Positions 28,392 to 35,904 of a stretch of 64,000 nucleotides of DNA are shown here, piece by piece. The translations under genes and the position numbers were made by a program. Source of the DNA: [Zimmermannella] bifida NBRC 103089 (GTDB taxonomy: Bacteria > Actinomycetota > Actinomycetes > Actinomycetales > Microbacteriaceae); contig NZ_BCSP01000002.1 of assembly GCF_001570925.1 (NCBI RefSeq), positions 1 to 64,000 of the forward strand, read 5' to 3'. The notes beneath the pieces were generated by a model, which searched no databases, had not been told where the DNA came from, and saw only the letters and a list, made by a program, of their open reading frames with translations. The first letter of the stretch is position 1, and the number at the start of each line of letters is the position of its first letter.

Positions 28392-29726
28392 ATGGAGTTC
28401 CGTCTCGAGCAGAAGCGTCAAGTTGTTACCGAGATTCCAGGCCCAAAGTCGAAGGCTTTCCAGGCCGACCGTGAAAAGTACGTAAGCAACTCGATTGGTT
28501 CGTCGCTTCCCGGCTACATCGAGGCCGCCGACGGCGCAATCCTGCGCGACGTTGATGGCAACCAGTTCATCGACTTCGGTTCGGGCATCGGCGTTACCAC
28601 CGTCGGTAACTCGAACCCGAAGGTAGTTAAGGCTGTTCAGGACGCTGCGGCTGCTGGTACCCACCTGCAGATCAACACCGCTCCCTACGGCAGCTACATT
28701 GAGCTCTGCAAGCGCCTCACCGAACTCACCCCTGGTGACTTCCCGAAGAAGGCTGCACTGTTCAACACCGGTGCTGAAGCACTCGAGAACGCCGTCAAGA
28801 TCGCCCGCAAGTACACCGGCCGCCAGGCAATCGTTGTGTTCGAGCACGCATTCCACGGCCGCACCAACCTCACCATGGCAATGACCGCAAAGGCTGCGCC
28901 ATACAAGATCGGCTTCGGTCCGTTCGCTCCTGAGGTCTACCGCATGCCGCTGAGCTACCCGTTCCGCGACCCAGAAGGCATGACCGGTGAAGAGGCTGCA
29001 AAGCGCACCATCACCATGATCGAGAAGCAGATTGGCGCCGAGAACGTTGCTGCCATCATCCTCGAGCCAGTGGTTGGTGAAGGCGGCTTCATCGTTCCTG
29101 CTGACGGCTTCATGTCGTCGCTCGTTAAGTTCGCTAAGGACAACGGCATCGTTTACGTCTCCGACGAGGTTCAGTCGGGTATGGCACGTACCGGTAAGTG
29201 GTTCGCTTCGGAATGGTCGGGCATCGAGCCAGACCTCATCACCTCGGCCAAGGGCCTCGGTGGCGGTATGCCGATCTCGGCTGTCATCGGTCGCGCCGAA
29301 ATCATGGACGCGCCTCAGCCTGGTGGCATCGGCGGTACCTACTCGGGTAACCCAGTTTCGAACGCTTCGGCGCTCGCAACCATCGAGGCGTACGAAGAAG
29401 AGAACCTGCTCGACGCGGCACTGCGCATCGAGGAAATCTTCCGCGAGATGCTCGAGCCAGTTGTTGCTGAAGTTGGCATCGTTGGTGAAATCCGCGGTCG
29501 CGGCGCCATGCTCGCCATCGAGTTCGTACAGGACGGCTCGAAGGAGCCTAACGCTGCTGTCGTGAAGCAGATCGTCGACGACGCTCTCGCACAGGGCGCT
29601 ATGTTCCTCACCTGCGGTACCTACGGCAACGTCATCCGTCTGCTGCCTCCGCTGGTTATGACCGAAGAGCTCCTGCGCGACGGTCTGCAGGTCCTCATCG
29701 ACGCAATCCGCAAGGCTGCTGCCTAA
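28392..29726 (+). CDS. gabT: 4-aminobutyrate--2-oxoglutarate transaminase
   Basis: A 444-residue class III PLP aminotransferase that converts GABA and 2-oxoglutarate to succinate semialdehyde and glutamate. Signatures: FIDFGSGIGVTTVGNSNPKV, FNTGAEALENAVKIARKYTGR, the HAFHGRTNLTMAMT loop, the Asp in YVSDEVQSGMARTGK, and the PLP lysine K287 in TSAKGLGGGMPISAV. AAGG precedes the ATG. The succinate semialdehyde dehydrogenase gene (gabD) is not next to it. A strong terminator follows, so it is monocistronic. It is divergent from the PucR regulator. Confidence 0.94.
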   Translation: MEFRLEQKRQVVTEIPGPKSKAFQADREKYVSNSIGSSLPGYIEAADGAILRDVDGNQFIDFGSGIGVTTVGNSNPKVVKAVQDAAAAGTHLQINTAPYGSYIELCKRLTELTPGDFPKKAALFNTGAEALENAVKIARKYTGRQAIVVFEHAFHGRTNLTMAMTAKAAPYKIGFGPFAPEVYRMPLSYPFRDPEGMTGEEAAKRTITMIEKQIGAENVAAIILEPVVGEGGFIVPADGFMSSLVKFAKDNGIVYVSDEVQSGMARTGKWFASEWSGIEPDLITSAKGLGGGMPISAVIGRAEIMDAPQPGGIGGTYSGNPVSNASALATIEAYEEENLLDAALRIEEIFREMLEPVVAEVGIVGEIRGRGAMLAIEFVQDGSKEPNAAVVKQIVDDALAQGAMFLTCGTYGNVIRLLPPLVMTEELLRDGLQVLIDAIRKAAA

Positions 29727-29769
29727 GCGCATGAATGCGTAACGCATCCGCGGTAATTGGATGCAATAG

Positions 29770-29803
29770 AAACTGCCCCGGGCTTCGGCTCGGGGCAGTT
29801 TTT
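29770..29803 (+). terminator. Rho-independent terminator of gabT
   Basis: A 14-bp stem capped by a TTCG tetraloop (AAACTGCCCCG at 29770-29780 with CGGGGCAGTTT at 29791-29801) runs into TTTTT. This is the strongest terminator in the window. Confidence 0.93.
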
Positions 29804-29856
29804 GTTGTTGCGGATGCGCGTGGATGCGTCGGGTGCGCGGGGGTGCGCAGTGCTCG

Positions 29857-30510
29857 CTACGCGATACCGAGGCGGTCGGCGCTCCACGCGACGATGGCGT
29901 CAAAGCCGAGGTCGAAGAGCTCGTTGTTGACTTCTTCTTGTGCACGTCGTGGCTGCGCATCCACCGCGGCTTGGAAGGTTGGGGCGAGCTCGGCGAGCTG
30001 GCCCACTTCAAAGATCGTTTCGGGCGCGAACTCGTTCACCGCGTTGCCGTAGATAAATGACTCAAGCGCGGTGACGAACGGAACGATCGAACCCATCGGC
30101 CAGCCCGCATCCACGAGCGCCTTCGACACCGCTTCGTACATCGCGACCGTGCGCGGCGAATCGCGTACCTCGGTGGTGGCAATCGAGGTGATGAGTCCGA
30201 AGTTGTCGGCCATGATGTCGCGGTAGCTGCGCGCCCAGGTGCGCAGCGCATCCCGCCACGGCTGCTCACCAAACGCGGAGGTGTCGACTTCGCCCATGAT
30301 GTCGTCTTCGACCCAGCGCAGGATCTCCTGCTTGGACTCGGCGTGGTTGTAGACCGCCGATGGCGTAACGCCGAGCTCACTGGCAAGGTGCGTCATCGTG
30401 AAGCGATCTACACCGGATTCGGCGACAAGGTTTCGTGCGGCGGTGGTGATCACTTGGCGGTCAAGGATGCGAGTTTTTGGTCGGCCTGCGGGCCGGCGAG
30501 TGCTGGTCAT
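29857..30510 (-). CDS. TetR/AcrR family transcriptional regulator
   Basis: A 217-residue repressor-type protein. The N-terminal helix-turn-helix is seen in ITTAARNLVAESGVDRFTMTHLASELGVTPSAVYNHAESKQEI, which spans about residues 19-61. The C-terminal ligand-binding domain matches the TetR_C_1-like group (FVTALESFIYGNAVNEFAP). I chose the ATG at 30510 with GCAGGA about 9 bases upstream. An inverted repeat AATAC-N6-GTATT lies 20-35 bases before it and is a candidate autoregulatory operator. It is divergent from the stress protein and permease genes, which are its likely targets. The ligand is unknown. Confidence 0.88.
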   Translation of the reverse strand: MTSTRRPAGRPKTRILDRQVITTAARNLVAESGVDRFTMTHLASELGVTPSAVYNHAESKQEILRWVEDDIMGEVDTSAFGEQPWRDALRTWARSYRDIMADNFGLITSIATTEVRDSPRTVAMYEAVSKALVDAGWPMGSIVPFVTALESFIYGNAVNEFAPETIFEVGQLAELAPTFQAAVDAQPRRAQEEVNNELFDLGFDAIVAWSADRLGIA

Positions 30511-30529
30511 TTGGGGAGTTCCTGCCACT

Positions 30530-30545
30530 AATACGACTTTGTATT
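30530..30545. promoter_or_regulatory. Candidate TetR operator
   Basis: AATAC (30530-30534), six bases, GTATT (30541-30545): a 16-bp inverted repeat in the divergent region between the TetR gene and the universal stress gene. Its size and position suit a TetR dimer site. Confidence 0.45.
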
Positions 30546-30596
30546 CATGCCAGGGTATCGAAAATGATTGAGGTTCACGAAGTAACCCAACGGGGG

Positions 30597-30602
30597 TAGG
30601 AT
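30597..30602 (+). promoter_or_regulatory. -10 box (TAGGAT) of the universal stress gene
   Basis: TAGGAT lies 42 bases before the ATG at 30645, with a CAGGAG site in the leader. Confidence 0.35.
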
Positions 30603-30644
30603 TATTGGGCACGCATAGTCGCGAAAGCTGACAGGAGTCTGCAA

Positions 30645-31592
30645 ATGACGAACCCCCAATCGCATCGGGAAAGCGTGATCGTTGGCTACGTTGCCGACGG
30701 CCGCGGATACGATGCGCTTGAGTTTGCTGGGTTTCTTGCCCGGGAAAGCAACCTCGATCTCATTATCACCATGGTGATGCCGGTTCCTAGCCTGTACGCA
30801 GGCGGACACATCGGGCCGTTCACCCCCGAAGACCCGATCTTGGCGGAGCAATTGCAGGCGTGGGAAACCGACGCCCTGTCGCGCCTGCCAGAAGGTGTCA
30901 ATGCCAAGATGGAGCTGCGGTACGCGCACGGCGAGGCGCACGGCCTGCTGGATGCGGTTGCCGAACACGACGCATCGATGATCATCGTTGGTGCTAAAGC
31001 ATCCCCGCTGCTGCGTGCCTTCACGATCGGTAGCGTTGCAAACGCACTGCTGCACGCGGCATCCGTTCCGGTCGCACTGGTGCCGAACGGCTACGAAGCG
31101 CCAGCTGCGAAGGTTACGCGTATCACTGGTATTTACGGCGCGCACCCGGGTTCCGAGGTTGTTATTGGCCGTGCCGTGCAGCGTTCGGTTGAGCGCAAGG
31201 TGCCGCTGCGCCTGCTCTCGCTGGTGCAGGTCGACCAGACTGCCCCGCGTGACCAGCGCGAAGTCAGCGATGAAGTTCGTGACTTTGGTGGCCGCCACCT
31301 GCAGGAGATCGCGATCGGCATGCTCGACTCCGGTCGCGCAACGATCGAAATCGCCGAGGGTGAAAGCTTCGAGGATGCACTCCGCAACGTTGAGTGGGTC
31401 GACAGCGAAGTTGCGCTGCTCGGCTCAAGCCGCCTGGCCAAGCAGGGCAGTGTGTTCCTTGGCCAGCGTGCCCGCCGAATCCTCGGCGCACTTCCGGTTC
31501 CCGCAATCGTGCTGCCAAGCAGCTACCAGGGACCGCGTTACCACGAGAGCCCGACCGGTGCTCTGCCCATCGTTCTGAGCAACGACGATTAG
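30645..31592 (+). CDS. Universal stress protein, two UspA domains
   Basis: A 315-residue cytoplasmic protein with two tandem UspA folds. The first (about 8-145) ends in the ATP-binding pattern IIVGAKASPLLRAFTIGSVANALLHAASVPVALV, split here as G-2x-G-9x-G(S/T) elements. The second (about 155-300) ends in LLGSSRLAKQGSVFLGQRARRILGALPVPAIVL. Tandem Usp proteins often sit next to APC permeases and may modulate them; here the permease follows after 35 bases. CAGGAG lies 8 bases before the ATG. Confidence 0.87.
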   Translation: MTNPQSHRESVIVGYVADGRGYDALEFAGFLARESNLDLIITMVMPVPSLYAGGHIGPFTPEDPILAEQLQAWETDALSRLPEGVNAKMELRYAHGEAHGLLDAVAEHDASMIIVGAKASPLLRAFTIGSVANALLHAASVPVALVPNGYEAPAAKVTRITGIYGAHPGSEVVIGRAVQRSVERKVPLRLLSLVQVDQTAPRDQREVSDEVRDFGGRHLQEIAIGMLDSGRATIEIAEGESFEDALRNVEWVDSEVALLGSSRLAKQGSVFLGQRARRILGALPVPAIVLPSSYQGPRYHESPTGALPIVLSNDD

Positions 31593-31627
31593 TTGCCCGA
31601 CCCCAAAAATTTGAGAGAGCTTAGGTA

Positions 31628-33229
31628 ATGTCCGATTCGAAGACGAACACTCGCACTGCTGCGATGGCGCCCGGTTCAAAGGGCCTCAGCATCGGTAAGG
31701 TCGGTGTTCTCGGCGGTGCCGTTATCGGTATTTCGACCGTCGCCCCCGCATATACACTGACCTCGGGTCTTGGCCCGACGGTTTCGGAAGTCGGCCTGCA
31801 GACTCCGGCGATCATGCTCATCGGTTTCATCCCGATGCTGCTCGTCCTGTTCGGCTACCGCGAACTAAACAGCGCACTGCCCGACTCGGGTACCTCGTTC
31901 ACCTGGGGTTCGCGCGCCTTTGGTCCGTGGATCGGTTGGATGAGCGGATGGGGCCTGATTTCGGCCACCGTGCTCGTGCTCTCGAACCTCGCAGCGGTTG
32001 CGACGGACTTCTTCTTTATTCTGATCAGCCAGGTGTTCCACAACCCGGACCTCGCGACGGTTCCGGCGGAAAACCTGCTCATCAACATCCTGGTTACGAC
32101 GCTCTTCGTCGTTGCCGCTGCCTACGTCGGCTACCGCGGTATTGAAGCCACCGAGCGCGTGCAGTGGGGTCTGGTCATCCTGCAGCTCGTGGTCATGGTC
32201 TGGTACGGCATTGCCGCCATCATCTCGGCGACCAACGGTGACGCCTACGACTACACGCCATTCGAACTCGAGTGGCTCAACCCGGCTGCGGTCGGCGACC
32301 TCTCGATCATCGTTGCCGGTGTATCGCTCTCGATCTTCATGTTCTGGGGCTGGGACACGGTTATCACCATGAACGAAGAGACCCGCGACCCCAAGCGCAC
32401 CCCGGCGCAGGCGTCGGTGGTGACGATCGTTTCGATCATCGCCCTGTACCTGCTCGTGACCATCGGTACGCTCATGTGGTCGGGTATTGGTACCGGCGAA
32501 CTTGGCGCGGGTAACCCCGAGAACCAGGAGTCGATCTTCGCGGTGCTCGCACCGCAGATCATGGGGCCGTTCGCCATCATGATGTCGGTCGCGATCCTGA
32601 CCTCGTCGCTCTCGTCGCTGAACGCCACCATGGTCTCGCCCGCTCGTACGCTGCTGGCAATGGGCTACTACAAGGCACTGCCGCCGTCGTTCGCCAAGAT
32701 CTCGCCTCGCTACAAGTCGCCTGCAGTGGCCACGTTCTGGGCTGCCGGTGCCTCGATCGTGTTCTACATCGTCATGCGCCTGCTCAGCGAGAACGCGCTT
32801 TGGGACACGATTACCGCGCTCGGCATGATGGTCTGCTTCTACTACGGTGTTACCGGTCTTGCTGCGGTCTGGTACTTCCGCAAGAGCTGGTTCACCAGCG
32901 TTCGCAACTTCTTCATGCGTCTGCTGCTGCCACTGCTCGGTGGCCTGGCACTCATGTACATGTTCGTACTCACCTGCGTTGACTCGATGTCGCCGAGCTA
33001 CGGTTCGGGTTCGGCAATTTTCGCTACCTCGTACGACGCCGATGGCGTGGCACAGGATGGCTTGGGTCTCGTATTCGTGCTCGGTATCGGCGTGCTGCTG
33101 CTCGGCGTGATCATCATGGTCGTCATGCGCTTCCGTCAGCCCGAGTTCTTCCGTCAGGAAACCATCGAGGTTTCGGAATACGAACGCGACCAGGCTGAGG
33201 GCGTCGAGATCCTTCCTGAGGACGCCTAA
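31628..33229 (+). CDS. APC family amino acid or amine permease
   Basis: A 533-residue secondary transporter with about 12-13 helices. The first shows the APC glycine pattern VGVLGGAVIGISTVAPAYTL, and the ELNSALPDSGTSFTWGSRAFG segment is the TM2-3 signature of the family. FWGWDTVITMNEETRDPKRTPAQA (TM6b and the following loop) is also typical. It is likely co-transcribed with the Usp gene. GABA, polyamine or another amino acid is possible; the nearby gabT and PucR genes favour an amine substrate, but this is inference. A 15-bp inverted repeat follows the stop. Confidence 0.88.
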   Translation: MSDSKTNTRTAAMAPGSKGLSIGKVGVLGGAVIGISTVAPAYTLTSGLGPTVSEVGLQTPAIMLIGFIPMLLVLFGYRELNSALPDSGTSFTWGSRAFGPWIGWMSGWGLISATVLVLSNLAAVATDFFFILISQVFHNPDLATVPAENLLINILVTTLFVVAAAYVGYRGIEATERVQWGLVILQLVVMVWYGIAAIISATNGDAYDYTPFELEWLNPAAVGDLSIIVAGVSLSIFMFWGWDTVITMNEETRDPKRTPAQASVVTIVSIIALYLLVTIGTLMWSGIGTGELGAGNPENQESIFAVLAPQIMGPFAIMMSVAILTSSLSSLNATMVSPARTLLAMGYYKALPPSFAKISPRYKSPAVATFWAAGASIVFYIVMRLLSENALWDTITALGMMVCFYYGVTGLAAVWYFRKSWFTSVRNFFMRLLLPLLGGLALMYMFVLTCVDSMSPSYGSGSAIFATSYDADGVAQDGLGLVFVLGIGVLLLGVIIMVVMRFRQPEFFRQETIEVSEYERDQAEGVEILPEDA

Positions 33230-33252
33230 CCGCATCCGCGCACGCATAACCA

Positions 33253-33299
33253 CAAGTTTCATGGCGCTCATCCGACTAGGGTGGGCGCCATGAAACTTG
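33253..33299. repeat. 15-bp perfect inverted repeat spanning the FAA hydrolase start codon
   Basis: CAAGTTTCATGGCGC (33253-33267) is the exact reverse complement of GCGCCATGAAACTTG (33285-33299), with a 17-base spacer that contains a -10 box (TAGGGT, 33277-33282). The right arm includes the ATG at 33290. In a transcript reading through from the permease the start codon is locked in the stem. A leaderless transcript from the spacer promoter lacks the left arm. It may also end the permease mRNA. Confidence 0.8.
33277..33282 (+). promoter_or_regulatory. -10 box (TAGGGT), leaderless start of FAA hydrolase
   Basis: TAGGGT ends 7 bases before the ATG at 33290, inside the spacer of the inverted repeat. 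No Shine-Dalgarno fits this start. Confidence 0.5.
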
Positions 33300-34099
33300 C
33301 GCGCTTCGAATACCAAGGTCAGCTCTCGTTCGGTGTTCTCGACGAAGAAACCAATGAGTTCATCACCATCGAAGGTGATCCGCTCTACTCGCTCGCGAAC
33401 GCCACCGACCCGAACAGCGACACCGGCGGGTTTGCGAGTGACGGCACGCGCATCCCAGTGGATGCGGTGCGTTTGCTCGCCCCCGTAATCCCACGTTCCA
33501 AAGTGGTCGGGTTCGGTCGCAACTATGCGGCGCACGCCGAAGAGCTCGGCAATGAGGTGCCGGGTGAGCCGCTCATGTTCTTGAAGCCGAACACCGCGAT
33601 CGTGGGCCCCGGCCACCCGATCGTGCTGCCGGCCGAGTCGCAGCAGGTGGAGCACGAAGTTGAGCTCGCCGTGGTGATCGGCAAGGTCGCGCGTAATGTG
33701 CCTGCTGACCGCGTTGACGAAGTGATCTTCGGGTACACCGTGGCCAATGACGTCACGGCCCGTGACCTGCAGCAGCGTGACGGTCAGTGGGCGCGTGCAA
33801 AGGGCTTTGACTCGTTCTGTCCGCTTGGCCCGTACATTGACACCGATTACGACATCGCGTCGGGTGGAATTGGTTGCCAGGTGAACGGCGTCACGCGTCA
33901 GGAGAGCAACCTTTCGCTCATGGAGCGCTCGGTTGGCGAGCTCGTGTCGTACGCATCGAGCGTGTTTACGTTGCTGCCCGGCGATGTGGTGCTCACCGGT
34001 ACGCCAGCCGGTGTGAGCGCGCTGCAGGCTGGCGATGAGGTGACCTGCGCCATCGAGTCACTGGGCCGACTCACTAACCCGGTCGTGGCCGCGCAGTAG
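33290..34099 (+). CDS. Fumarylacetoacetate hydrolase family protein
   Basis: A 269-residue FAA_hydrolase-fold protein, metal-dependent enzymes that hydrolyse, decarboxylate or hydrate 2-oxo dicarboxylic acids. The domain (about 60-265) has VGFGRNYAAHAEELG, the metal-ligand pair in EHEVELAVVIGK, VANDVTARDLQQRDGQWARAKGFDSFCPLGP (Asp ligand and catalytic loop) and LLPGDVVLTGTPAGVSALQAGD. The exact substrate cannot be assigned; members include fumarylpyruvate hydrolase and acylpyruvases. Start chosen at 33290; the ATG lies in the right arm of an inverted repeat and is preceded by a leaderless -10 box. Confidence 0.9.
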   Translation: MKLARFEYQGQLSFGVLDEETNEFITIEGDPLYSLANATDPNSDTGGFASDGTRIPVDAVRLLAPVIPRSKVVGFGRNYAAHAEELGNEVPGEPLMFLKPNTAIVGPGHPIVLPAESQQVEHEVELAVVIGKVARNVPADRVDEVIFGYTVANDVTARDLQQRDGQWARAKGFDSFCPLGPYIDTDYDIASGGIGCQVNGVTRQESNLSLMERSVGELVSYASSVFTLLPGDVVLTGTPAGVSALQAGDEVTCAIESLGRLTNPVVAAQ

Positions 34100-34118
34100 C
34101 CTCGCTGCTGACAACGAA

Positions 34119-34166
34119 TTCGCCCCGCACAGTGCTGCAAACGAGCAGCGGACTGTGCGGGGCGAA
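34119..34166. terminator. Bidirectional terminator between FAA hydrolase and metQ
   Basis: A 15-bp perfect stem (TTCGCCCCGCACAGT at 34119-34133, ACTGTGCGGGGCGAA at 34152-34166) with a nested GCTGC/GCAGC stem. It lies between convergent genes. Confidence 0.8.
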
Positions 34167-34205
34167 CTGGTTAGTTGGCGAGGCCGAGACTCACCGCAAT
34201 GGTGT

Positions 34206-35024
34206 CTACTCACCGGCGACGACGTCACCGTTTGGCCACGTCTGCTTGATGTATTCCTTGACCTCGGGGGAGTGCAGCAGCTCTTCGAGCTTCTGAATGT
34301 TCGGGTCGGTCGAGTCCTTGTGCCACACGAGTACGTTCGAGTACGGGTTGTTCTCGACAGTTTCGGCAAAGATGGCGTCCTCTGGCTTGAGTCCGGCCGA
34401 AAGTACGAAGTTGGCGTTGATGATTGCGGCGTCAACCTTCGGGTCTTCGATGAGCTGCACCACGATCTCTGGCTGCGTTTCTTCGAACTTCAGGTTCTTC
34501 GGGTTCTGCTCGGCGGCGAGGTTCAGCACCGACGATTCGGTAGTGATGTCCTTGAGTAGGCCAGCTTCCTGCAACAGCAGCAGGCCGCGTGCCTGGTTCG
34601 ACACGTCGTTCGTGATGGCGATCGTGGCGCCGTCCTTGATGTCGTCCGGCGACTTTACCTTCGAGGAGTAGAGACGGATCGGCTCAATGTGCACGCCTTC
34701 GCCGTGCTCGAAGGCATAGCCCTTTTCAGCGATTTCGCTTTCGAGGTAGGGGAGGTGCTGGAAGTAGTTGGCGTCGAGTTCGCCATCGTTCAGCGCCTGG
34801 TTCGGCAGCACGTAGTCGTCGAATTCCTTGATGGTGATCTTGATGCCGGCGTCTTCGGCAAGGTTGTCTCGAACGAACTCGAGCACCTGTGCGTGTGGTA
34901 CCGGGCTGGCACCGACGATGATCTCGTTTTCGGCGCCCGCATCCTGACCGCCGGTGGCGGCACAGCCGCTGAGGGCGAGGGCAGCCGCGGCGGTGGCGGC
35001 AAAGGCAGCAATGAACTTACGCAT
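34206..35024 (-). CDS. metQ: Methionine ABC transporter substrate-binding lipoprotein
   Basis: A 272-residue NlpA/MetQ family lipoprotein, the methionine receptor of the MetNIQ importer. The signal peptide (MRKFIAAFAATAAAALALSGC) ends in the lipobox LSGC, so Cys21 is the lipid anchor. The mature part shows VGASPVPHAQVLEFV, the typical FDDYVLPNQALNDGELDANYFQHLPYLE segment in order, IAITNDVSNQARGLLLLQ and VDAAIINANFVLSAGL. AAGGAA lies about 7 bases before the ATG. It is the last gene of the metN-metI-metQ operon after a 217-base gap. Confidence 0.94.
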   Translation of the reverse strand: MRKFIAAFAATAAAALALSGCAATGGQDAGAENEIIVGASPVPHAQVLEFVRDNLAEDAGIKITIKEFDDYVLPNQALNDGELDANYFQHLPYLESEIAEKGYAFEHGEGVHIEPIRLYSSKVKSPDDIKDGATIAITNDVSNQARGLLLLQEAGLLKDITTESSVLNLAAEQNPKNLKFEETQPEIVVQLIEDPKVDAAIINANFVLSAGLKPEDAIFAETVENNPYSNVLVWHKDSTDPNIQKLEELLHSPEVKEYIKQTWPNGDVVAGE

Positions 35025-35120
35025 GATGTGATTCCTTGAGTGTTGGGGTGGTCGGCCGATAGCGCCGTGCGATCGGCGGCCGTGAGTGCAATGACTCGGT
35101 ACAGCAAAACGGTGTTGCGT

Positions 35121-35145
35121 GACACCTCATTGTTGCTGAGGTGTC
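35121..35145 (-). terminator. Hairpin in the metI-metQ gap
   Basis: GACACCTCA (35121-35129) and TGAGGTGTC (35137-35145) form a perfect 9-bp stem with a 7-base loop in the 217-base gap. No T-run follows. It could be a partial terminator or mRNA stabiliser that lets metQ be expressed at a different level. A 14-bp palindrome (GGTGCCGCGGCACC, 35215-35228) lies nearer metI. Confidence 0.45.
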
Positions 35146-35241
35146 GGTGCAGTTGAAAGCTGAGCGGCGCATCAGCTGGATGCGCGGGGCTCAGTGGTAG
35201 GCAAAAGTTGGGTGGGTGCCGCGGCACCTAGCGCATTCGCA

Positions 35242-35904
35242 TCATCGGTGATCGACCGCCTTTGCGATGGCATCGCCAATGAACTGAATCGCTTGAACCA
35301 GCACGATCAGGATGATGATGGTCGCGAGCATGACTTCGGGCATGAAGCGCTGGTAGCCGTAGTTGTATGCCAGGCGTCCCAGCCCGCCGCCGCCGATGAT
35401 TCCCGCCATCGCCGAATACCCAACGAGGGTGACCAGTGTGGTCGTGACCGCGGATACGAGCGTGGGGAGGGCCTCTGGCAGCCAGACCTTGGTCACGAGC
35501 TGCCAGGGTGAAGAGCCCATCGCCAATGCGGCATCGGTCTTACCTGCGGGCAGATCGATCAGCGCGCGCTCAACGAGGCGGGCGAAGAACGGGATGGCCG
35601 CAACGGTGAGCGAAACGCTCGCGGCGACCGGGCCAAACGTCGTCTGCACAATGGCCTTGGTAAATGGCAGCAACCACACCATCAGCACGGCATACGGGAA
35701 GGACCGCACCACGTTGACGAGGAATCCAACGAGCAGGTTGACCAGGCGACCGGACGGGCCACGTCGAGCGAGCGAAAACAGCAGCACGCCCAGCGGGAAA
35801 CCGAGTAGCACCGAGGCGACGCCAGAGATGCCGACCATGGCCAACGTCTGGCCGAGGCCAAGAAGAATGGCATCCCAAATCTGCGGAGTAATCGAAGCAA
35901 ACAT
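35242..35904 (-). CDS. metI: Methionine ABC transporter permease
   Basis: MetI is the 220-residue membrane subunit of MetNIQ. About five helices and a BPD_transp_1 domain are present; the EAA-loop region reads DAALAMGSSPWQLVTKVWLPEALPTLV, followed by TLVGYSAMAGIIGGGGLGRLAYNYGYQRF, a strong MetI signature. The ATG overlaps the metN stop by one base (TAATG). Confidence 0.94.
   Translation of the reverse strand: MFASITPQIWDAILLGLGQTLAMVGISGVASVLLGFPLGVLLFSLARRGPSGRLVNLLVGFLVNVVRSFPYAVLMVWLLPFTKAIVQTTFGPVAASVSLTVAAIPFFARLVERALIDLPAGKTDAALAMGSSPWQLVTKVWLPEALPTLVSAVTTTLVTLVGYSAMAGIIGGGGLGRLAYNYGYQRFMPEVMLATIIILIVLVQAIQFIGDAIAKAVDHR

Noticed and set aside
28350-30011. A 553-codon minus-strand open frame antisense to gabT
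   Set aside because: It covers the clear gabT gene and its terminator and has no recognisable motif.
31865-33655. A 596-codon minus-strand open frame antisense to the permease and FAA hydrolase
   Set aside because: It is His-, Arg- and Glu-rich, crosses two well-supported genes and matches no family pattern; it is a shadow of biased codon use.
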